Assembly (NCBI GenBank): GCA_016927815.1 | Contig: JAFGLY010000166.1 | Span: forward strand, 62,001 to 126,000 | Reading direction: 5' to 3' | Origin: Deltaproteobacteria bacterium | GTDB taxonomy: Bacteria > Myxococcota_A > UBA796 > JAFGLY01 | DNA: 64,000 nt | Made by a program: the position numbers and the translations under genes | Shown here: piece after piece, positions 57,884-64,000 of the stretch | Position numbering within the stretch: position 1 is the first letter of the stretch | Layout of the letters: every line of letters begins with the position of its first letter | Notes under the pieces: model-generated | The model's input: the letters and a program-made list of their open reading frames with translations, nothing else | Told to the model about the DNA's origin: nothing | The model's database searches: none

Positions 57884-58969
57884 TCACGGCAGGCCCAGAA
57901 GGTCCAGCACGTAGATGCGCTTGAAGTCGCGCCTCGCATCCCCCGTGACACCCTGGGCAGCCACCGCGAGGCGGACGCGACCCTCGGCGCCCAGGACCAC
58001 GTCGAGATCCCCGTTGCCCACGGTTCCGGTGGGGATCGCGCAGGCGGCTTGGGGGCGGTCCACGGGGACGGCACAGACCGGGTCGAAGCGGGCATCCTCG
58101 TCGCGTACGAAGACGAGGTGCCGACCATCCGGTGTCCACGACGGGCCGCGGCCGTTCAGGATCACGTCCCGGGCCATCAACCGAGGCTGGCCACCGAGGG
58201 GCAGCACGTACAGGTCGAACCGATCCGGATCCACGTGGTTGGAGTAGAAGGCGATCGAATGCCCGTCCGGAGAGAACACGGGCCGGGTCTGGGTGCGGTC
58301 CCAACCGGTGAGCTTCCGGGGCTCGGGTCGGCCGATGTCGTCCAAGAGGTAGAGGTTGTCGCCCGCGTCGTCGTGCACGACGTACACGAGGGATCGCCCG
58401 TCGGGTGCCCAGGCCGCGAAGACCTCGGCCGAGGTGGGCGCTCGCGTGAGCCGGAGGGGAGGTGCGTCCAGGTCGTGTACGTCGAGAGCGTAGAGATCGC
58501 CCTGCCCCGTGCGGGCGCTGGTGAACACGATCCGGTCACCGGTGGGGCTCCAGGCTGGCCCGCCGTCGGTCCCGAGAGAGGCCGAGAGCGGATCGCCGCT
58601 GTCGAGGTACAGGTCGTAGTCGCGCTGGGGTCCGGATGCCGAGTAGACGAAGCGCCCGAGCGACGCGGGAGACCAGGAGATCTCCTGCGCGACGTTCGCG
58701 TCCTGTGAGCGAAACCCGGCCGTGAGCCCGGAGGCGCCGGGCGCGTGCGGCCTCACCCGTACGGGCGTGGATCCTCCCGGCGTGACCACGTACAGCTCCA
58801 CGACCTTCCGATCGTGGTCGTTGACCTCGTAGGCAAGACGCGATCCGTCGGGGGACCAACGAGGGTTCTGGCAGTTGCCCTTGTGGGGCGGAGTGAGCGG
58901 TCGGGCTCGCGGATCCGCCCTCCCGGTGGAGCACAGACCCAGGGCGAGGAAGAGGACGAGAAGGCGCAT
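57884..58969 (-). CDS. TolB-like WD40/PD40 beta-propeller exported protein
   Basis: Signal peptide and repeats PRWSPDGSRLAY, PAWSPTGDRIVFTS, AAWAPDGRSLVYV, PVFSPDGHSIAF, PSWTPDGRHLVFV. Confidence 0.85.
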   Translation of the reverse strand: MRLLVLFLALGLCSTGRADPRARPLTPPHKGNCQNPRWSPDGSRLAYEVNDHDRKVVELYVVTPGGSTPVRVRPHAPGASGLTAGFRSQDANVAQEISWSPASLGRFVYSASGPQRDYDLYLDSGDPLSASLGTDGGPAWSPTGDRIVFTSARTGQGDLYALDVHDLDAPPLRLTRAPTSAEVFAAWAPDGRSLVYVVHDDAGDNLYLLDDIGRPEPRKLTGWDRTQTRPVFSPDGHSIAFYSNHVDPDRFDLYVLPLGGQPRLMARDVILNGRGPSWTPDGRHLVFVRDEDARFDPVCAVPVDRPQAACAIPTGTVGNGDLDVVLGAEGRVRLAVAAQGVTGDARRDFKRIYVLDLLGLP

Positions 58970-59082
58970 GCGGAGTCTCCCCTCCTAGCCTGCACGCCGC
59001 TACAGGACCACGTTGAGGAGCCATCGAGAGGTCCGTCCTGCTCGTCGAGCCCAAAGGCCGGTGGCGGGGAGGGGATAGCAGG

Positions 59083-59302
59083 CTGTAGACGGTAGGCCGT
59101 AGGTCCGAGGGGATCGACACCGCCCCGCGTCGGAGCTGGGCGATCAGGCCGAATCTCTCGTGGCGGGGGAAGCGGCGCGTGTGTTCGCACCCCGCGAGGG
59201 CCAGGCGGTCTGCCCGTTCAAAGGCTCGTAGCTCCGTGTAATCGCGCGCAGTTCCGTACCGGAAGAGCCTCCCCCCTCGTCCCTACAGTCTACAGCCTAC
59301 AG
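59083..59302. repeat. ~220-bp intergenic segment bounded by imperfect inverted heptamer-rich repeats (CTGTAGR-type)
   Basis: Left CTGTAGACGGTAGGCCGTAGGTCCGAGGGG (from 59083); reverse complement of right end CTGTAGGCTGTAGACTGTAGGGACGAGGGG (to 59302). Confidence 0.65.
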
Positions 59303-59306
59303 TCTC

Positions 59307-60500
59307 CTAGAGGGCGAACGAGAGGTGCGCGAGGATGCGCACGCCCGTGGCGCCAAACCCCTTCTCCGAGATCCGGAGGGGAACCTGGGACCCGTTCGTC
59401 CAGTCCCCGTCGAGCGTCGTCGGCATCTGCCCGAAGGCCTGGTCCACGGCCACGCGCACCCCGATCCCCAGCGCGGTGATGCGCCCGCCCTCGCGCCAGT
59501 CGGCCGCCACCTCCAGCGACGGGACGTGGACCGGAGCCACCGCATAGGCCGTGGCGTCGGAGATGGCCTCTCCCGGAGCCGCGCAGGTCAGCCCCTCTCC
59601 GGTTTCCTCGCAGGCGAAGGCGATGCCCGGGAGCCACCCGTAGCGGTACCCGATTGAGGGCCGCACCGCGAGTGCCCCCCCTCCGAACCACTCGACGCCT
59701 ACACGCCCTCCGAAGGTCCAGGCCTCCGGGCTGCCGGCCGTTCCCCAGGATCCGACGTCGTAGGTGCGAAAGGATCGATCCACCGTCAGACCGACGAGCG
59801 CACGCTTCACCGGTACGGTGAGGGCCACCTGGGTTTCCAGTCCGGGATGGAAGTTGGCCACGCGATCGCCGAACCACACTCCGAAACCCGAGGACGCCTC
59901 GATCCGGACCACCTGGAGGGCCGCGAGACCCCGGGCGCCGAGAGCCGAGAGGGGCAGTTCGAGCTGGCTCGTCTCGGTGGGCTTCACGCGGACCTCCCGT
60001 CCGTTCACGGTCCAGGTGCCAGCGGGCAGACAGATACGGACCGGGAGCGTAGCGCCGTGCTTGAGGCGAAGACCCAGACGGTTCACGTATCGCTTGAGGC
60101 TCGGGTCGATGATCGTGCTCGGAGGCTCGATCGCCAGGCGAGAGCTCAAGCCCGTATGAGGGCCGGCGATCTCCAGCACGCCGAAGGTCGAGACGCAGAA
60201 TTCTACGAATGCCCGTGCGGGCTCCGCCTCCTCGACGGTTTCGGCCCGCTCCAGGGCGAGCCGGGCGTGGTCGAGCGCAGCCTCGGGATCGTCGAGGTCC
60301 CACGCCACCTGCGACAAGAGCCAGTGCACCTCGAAGGACCCGTAGCCCTCGGGCGTGGCGGCCACGCGTTCGAGTTCGGCACGGGCATCCTTGACCCAAC
60401 CCTTCTGGAGGAAGTGGCGGGCCTGGTCCACGGCATGATCCGGATCGGCGGCGACCGCGGGGTCGAAGAGCAGGAGCAGGACGAAGAGCAGTGGGTTCAT
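59307..60500 (-). CDS. Exported TPR-like/outer-membrane protein of unknown function
   Basis: Signal peptide MNPLLFVLLLLFDPAVAA; helical N-terminal repeats; beta-rich C-terminus ending VRILAHLSFAL; ATGA overlap with ABC gene. Confidence 0.75.
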   Translation of the reverse strand: MNPLLFVLLLLFDPAVAADPDHAVDQARHFLQKGWVKDARAELERVAATPEGYGSFEVHWLLSQVAWDLDDPEAALDHARLALERAETVEEAEPARAFVEFCVSTFGVLEIAGPHTGLSSRLAIEPPSTIIDPSLKRYVNRLGLRLKHGATLPVRICLPAGTWTVNGREVRVKPTETSQLELPLSALGARGLAALQVVRIEASSGFGVWFGDRVANFHPGLETQVALTVPVKRALVGLTVDRSFRTYDVGSWGTAGSPEAWTFGGRVGVEWFGGGALAVRPSIGYRYGWLPGIAFACEETGEGLTCAAPGEAISDATAYAVAPVHVPSLEVAADWREGGRITALGIGVRVAVDQAFGQMPTTLDGDWTNGSQVPLRISEKGFGATGVRILAHLSFAL

Positions 60501-61429
60501 GCGTTCACCACCAAGCAGGCGATCTGGTGATCGGCGGTTCCAGCGAGCTCGGGCCGGACCTCGGCGCAGGAGGGTCGACCCAGGGGGCAGGGCCCATGGA
60601 AGGGGCATCCGGCCGATCCGCGTCCGGCAGGGCGGTCCGGCCGGACCGGGGGGCCGTCTCGCGCCATGCCCGCTGCGGCCAGCAGGAGTGCGGTGTAAGG
60701 GTGATGGGGCTCTCGGCCCAGGACGGACACGGGTACCTCCTCGATCACCCGACCAGCGTACATCACTACGAGGCGATCGCAGGCCCACGCCGCGAGTGGC
60801 AGGTCGTGGGAGATGAGCAGGTAGCCCCGATCCTGGGTGCGTCGGGCGAGGAGCAGTTCGATGACCCCGGCTCGGAGCGCGGCGTCGAGACCGGAGGTGG
60901 GTTCGTCCGCCACGGTCAGATCCGGGTCGGCGACCAGAATGCGCGCGATCCCCACCCGCCGCTTCTCCCCACCCGAGAGCTCGTGAGGCAGCCCGTCCAG
61001 GCGGAAAGACAGGCCCACCCTCGCCGCGATCTCGATCACCACGTCCTCGGGCGGATCCAGAGGCCGGTGGAGCCGGGCCGACTCGCCGAGGTGCTGGCGA
61101 ACCGTCAATCCGGGATTGAGCGAGGCGTCGGGATTCTGGATCAGAAGCTGGCACCGCCTGCGGAACCGCCTCGGCACCCGGCCGCCCGGGCGGGCGAGTG
61201 GCCGTCCGAGAAGGGTGACCTCGCCCTCGTCGAAGGGCAGCAGCCCGAGGGCCGCGCGCGCGAGCGTGGTCTTGCCCGAGCCGCTCTCCCCGACCAGGCC
61301 CACGACCTCGCCCGGGCGAACCGTGAGGGAGGCACGGTCCAATGCAGGGGGGCTCCGACGGCCGAGCGCGCCAGCGATACCCGGCATCGGGTAGGTCTTG
61401 CAGAGGTCGCGGACCCCAAGGAGGCTCAT
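60497..61429 (-). CDS. Oligopeptide/dipeptide-type ABC transporter ATP-binding protein (DppF/OppF-like)
   Basis: GESGSGKTTLARAALGL, LIQNPDASLNPGLTV, LSGGEKRRVGIARILVADPDLTVADEPTSGLD. Confidence 0.94.
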   Translation of the reverse strand: MSLLGVRDLCKTYPMPGIAGALGRRSPPALDRASLTVRPGEVVGLVGESGSGKTTLARAALGLLPFDEGEVTLLGRPLARPGGRVPRRFRRRCQLLIQNPDASLNPGLTVRQHLGESARLHRPLDPPEDVVIEIAARVGLSFRLDGLPHELSGGEKRRVGIARILVADPDLTVADEPTSGLDAALRAGVIELLLARRTQDRGYLLISHDLPLAAWACDRLVVMYAGRVIEEVPVSVLGREPHHPYTALLLAAAGMARDGPPVRPDRPAGRGSAGCPFHGPCPLGRPSCAEVRPELAGTADHQIACLVVNA

Positions 61430-62253
61430 GCGAACGCCCTCCAGGCGATGCGGGCCGTGCTGGCGAGCAGGGCACGGGCTTCGGGGGATCGGGCGCGATC
61501 CATGTCCGCTGCGTCGAGCGTCTCCACCACGCGCCCGGTATCCATGAAGACCACGCGGTGCGCGACCCGGTGCACCTGTCTCAGGTCGTGGGTGATGAGG
61601 AGGATGCCCACGCCCTCGGCCGAGGTGGCCCGGATCTCCTCCAGGATGCCCGCCTGCACCGTCGGATCGAGGCCTGAGGTGGGCTCGTCGGCCAGGAGGA
61701 AGCGACTGCCCCGGGCGAGCGCGAGGGCGATGGCCACGCGCTGCGCCATGCCTCCCGAGAGCTGGTGCGGGTAGAGCGGAAGGATCGACGCCGGGTCCCG
61801 GAAGCCGGACCGAGCCAGCCAGTCGGTCGCCCTTCCGGGGGTCCGACCGAGGGCCAGCGCTTCCTCCACCTGGCGTCTTACGGTCCAGAGCGGATCGAGC
61901 GCCCCGCGGGCATCCTGGGGGAGATATCCCACGATGCGCCCCCGGATGGCACGGAATCGGGCCTCCACCTCCCGCCGGAACCGGGCGAGGCGCCCTGTGG
62001 CGAAGGCCTCGGACACCCCCGACCACGGCTCGTGGACCTCTCGATTGGCCTCCACGGAGCAGCGAGCAGCCACGACGCCGGGCTGCGGTCCGGGCAGGCC
62101 CAGCACGGCCCGGGCAGAGAGGGTCTTCCCGGAACCCGACGCCCCCACCAACGCCACGACCTCCCCGGCATCGACCCGAAACCCCCCGTCGCGTACGAGC
62201 ACGCGTTCGCCCGCGCGGATCTCCAGCCCCGCGAGGAGGAGTCGGTCAGGCAT
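61426..62253 (-). CDS. Oligopeptide/dipeptide-type ABC transporter ATP-binding protein (DppD/OppD-like)
   Basis: GASGSGKTLSARAVLGL, YPHQLSGGMAQRVAIALALARGSRFLLADEPTSGLDPTVQ. Confidence 0.94.
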   Translation of the reverse strand: MPDRLLLAGLEIRAGERVLVRDGGFRVDAGEVVALVGASGSGKTLSARAVLGLPGPQPGVVAARCSVEANREVHEPWSGVSEAFATGRLARFRREVEARFRAIRGRIVGYLPQDARGALDPLWTVRRQVEEALALGRTPGRATDWLARSGFRDPASILPLYPHQLSGGMAQRVAIALALARGSRFLLADEPTSGLDPTVQAGILEEIRATSAEGVGILLITHDLRQVHRVAHRVVFMDTGRVVETLDAADMDRARSPEARALLASTARIAWRAFA

Positions 62254-63043
62254 GTTCCCGCTCCGCGAACACCTCGCTCACGATCCCGGTGGCCAGCACC
62301 GTGACCCAGATGGCGATGGCGGGGGCCCAGAGGCCCCACGGGTTGGCGGTGTGCTGGCCGAACTCGAAGGCGAGCATGTTGCCCCAGGAGGGCTCGGGCT
62401 CGGGGACGCCGAACCCGCCTAGGTAGGAGAGAGTGGTCTCCAGCACGAGGAGATACCCGAAGAGGAGCAGGGCCTGGCGGCCCACCATCCTGCGTCCGTT
62501 CACCCACAGGAGGTGGAAGAGCAGGATCCGGGCCGACCCGATCCCGTGCGCTCGGGCGGCCAGCACGAACTCCGCCCGGGTGAGCACCTCGATCCGCTGG
62601 TGCACGGCCTCGGCCAGTGCGGGGGCCCAGGCCACGCCCGCGGCCACACCCAGCAGCCACCCTTCGCTCCCGTAGATGGTCATCACGAGGAGCACGAGGA
62701 CGAAGCGCGGGATGGAAGCGGTCACGGTAGAAAGATAGCGGATGGTGGAGGCCAGGACCCCGCCGACGAAGCCCGTGAGGGCGCCGGCCGTCACGCCGAG
62801 CGTTGTGGCCACCGCCACGGCCAGCAGGCCGGGGCCCACGAAGGCGCCCGGCGCCATCAGGAGGCGCCAGGCCACGTCACGACCGAGGTGATCGGTACCC
62901 AGCCAGTGGTCCAGGGACGGTGCCAGGCCGATCGCTTCCGGATCCACCGCGGTCACGACGTCGTACGGCAGGAACGGTCCGGCCAGGCCGAGGAGGAGCA
63001 CCAGCCACAGAACGGCCGACCCGGCGAGGAGCGTCGCTCTCAC
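62246..63043 (-). CDS. ABC transporter permease (DppC/OppC-like)
   Basis: HWLGTDHLGRDVAWRLLMAP and multi-TM permease pattern; GTG start 63043. Confidence 0.92.
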   Translation of the reverse strand: MRATLLAGSAVLWLVLLLGLAGPFLPYDVVTAVDPEAIGLAPSLDHWLGTDHLGRDVAWRLLMAPGAFVGPGLLAVAVATTLGVTAGALTGFVGGVLASTIRYLSTVTASIPRFVLVLLVMTIYGSEGWLLGVAAGVAWAPALAEAVHQRIEVLTRAEFVLAARAHGIGSARILLFHLLWVNGRRMVGRQALLLFGYLLVLETTLSYLGGFGVPEPEPSWGNMLAFEFGQHTANPWGLWAPAIAIWVTVLATGIVSEVFAEREHA

Positions 63044-63972
63044 GGCCTGGGCTCCCTGAGACGAGGATCCACGGACAGGCGGACGATGTCGCCCAGCAGG
63101 CGGGCGGCGCACACCACGGCCGCCGCGACCAGGGCAAGCCCCATGGCCAGAGGGGCGTCCCGGGCGATGCAGGCCTGCCAGAGCATGGCGCCCGCGCCGT
63201 TGAGCAGGAGGATCTTCTCGATCACCACGAGGCCACCGACGAAGAAGGCCGTCCGGTTGGCCGTGAGCGTGACGAGCGGCGGCACGAGGGACCGGAGCAC
63301 GTGCGGGGCCAGCGGCGCTCCCCGGGCCCGGGCGGCATCCACGAAGGGCGCGTTTCGGATGCGGACGATCTCGTCCTCCACAGCTGCATGGACCTCGGCC
63401 AGGGAACCCGAGCCGACCGCCAGCACCACGATGGCCAGGACCGTCTTCACACCGCTCTCGGTGTCCGGGAGGGCAAACCACGACGGGCGGGCGATCAGGC
63501 CCCGCTCCAGGAGGATCCATGCGGCCTCGTTGAGCACGTTCACGGTCACGAATGCGAGGAGGAACACCGGCGCGATCGAGAGGACCTGAACCATTCGCCT
63601 GCGCCGGGAAGGTCGGCCCGCAGTGGCCCACGCCAGGAGCGTGCCCAGCACGAGCGCCAATCCCACGGCCGGCAGGGCCAGGCCGAGGGAACGGGCCGTA
63701 GCGGGCAGCACGAGCCCGGCCACCGGTGCTCCAGGCCGCCACGTGAGAGAAGTCCCCAGGTCGCCCGTCGCCGCCCGGGCGAGGTAGCGGCCCCAGCGGG
63801 CGACGAGCGGGGTGTCCAGACCCCACTCTGCCTCCAGGACCGAGCGCACCTGCTCGCCTCCAGGCACGAGGTCCACGGGGTCCCCCGGGGCCAGGTGAAG
63901 CAGCATCTGCATTGCCAGAATCGCGCCCGCGAGGGTGAGCAGGAACGCGGACACGAGCCGCCCCAGGGCCAC
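63040..63972 (-). CDS. ABC transporter permease (DppB/OppB-like); start near window edge uncertain
   Basis: LLHLAPGDPVDLV, EWGLDTPLVARWGRYLARAATGDLGTSL, permease EAA-like loop; overlap with next permease. Confidence 0.9.
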   Translation of the reverse strand: MALGRLVSAFLLTLAGAILAMQMLLHLAPGDPVDLVPGGEQVRSVLEAEWGLDTPLVARWGRYLARAATGDLGTSLTWRPGAPVAGLVLPATARSLGLALPAVGLALVLGTLLAWATAGRPSRRRRMVQVLSIAPVFLLAFVTVNVLNEAAWILLERGLIARPSWFALPDTESGVKTVLAIVVLAVGSGSLAEVHAAVEDEIVRIRNAPFVDAARARGAPLAPHVLRSLVPPLVTLTANRTAFFVGGLVVIEKILLLNGAGAMLWQACIARDAPLAMGLALVAAAVVCAARLLGDIVRLSVDPRLREPRP

Positions 63973-64000
63973 GAGGAGGCTCCGGGCGTTCGTGCGAGGG

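Overview
GC-rich bacterial chromosomal window (~64 kb), densely coding, with about 50 protein genes I can support. Many genes are linked by ATGA/GTGA stop-start overlaps. I saw no rRNA, tRNA, CRISPR array, transposase or prophage. Main blocks: (1) cell-envelope and signalling genes (MurJ-like flippase, CPBP protease, SpoT-like HD protein, membrane Ser/Thr kinase, ABC exporter); (2) exo/capsular polysaccharide genes (GT4, DUF362-ferredoxin protein, WecG-like GT, polyprenyl glycosylphosphotransferase, CapB/Wzc-like protein, Wzi-like barrel) flanking a feo iron operon (FeoB plus a membrane-anchored DtxR-FeoA fusion); (3) a nearly complete de novo purine superoperon, guaB-purA-purM-purL-purQ-purH-purCE(fused)-purB-purD-purN-purF; (4) a complete hydrogenase maturation set, hypFCDEAB, with no hydrogenase structural genes in the window; (5) a kelch/CDGLDNDCDG surface protein with a MYXO-CTERM-like tail; (6) an anaerobe-type oxygen/superoxide defence operon (desulfoferrodoxin, rubredoxin, flavodiiron protein); (7) an Opp/Dpp-type ABC transporter. 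The MYXO-CTERM-like tail, kelch/MopE-like repeats and AgmX-like C-terminus suggest a Myxococcota/Deltaproteobacteria-like host (inference). The observations most worth following are the purine superoperon, which contains a PurC-PurE fusion with a class II (animal-like) PurE domain and a Tritrichomonas-type IMPDH; a P-loop Lys to Arg change in the CapB-like protein; a standalone SpoT-like HD protein; a ~220-bp intergenic element bounded by inverted heptamer repeats; a homopolymeric tract in the kinase gene; and recurrent TACAnn boxes 6-9 nt upstream of start codons. I could not identify a clearly new biological system from sequence alone.
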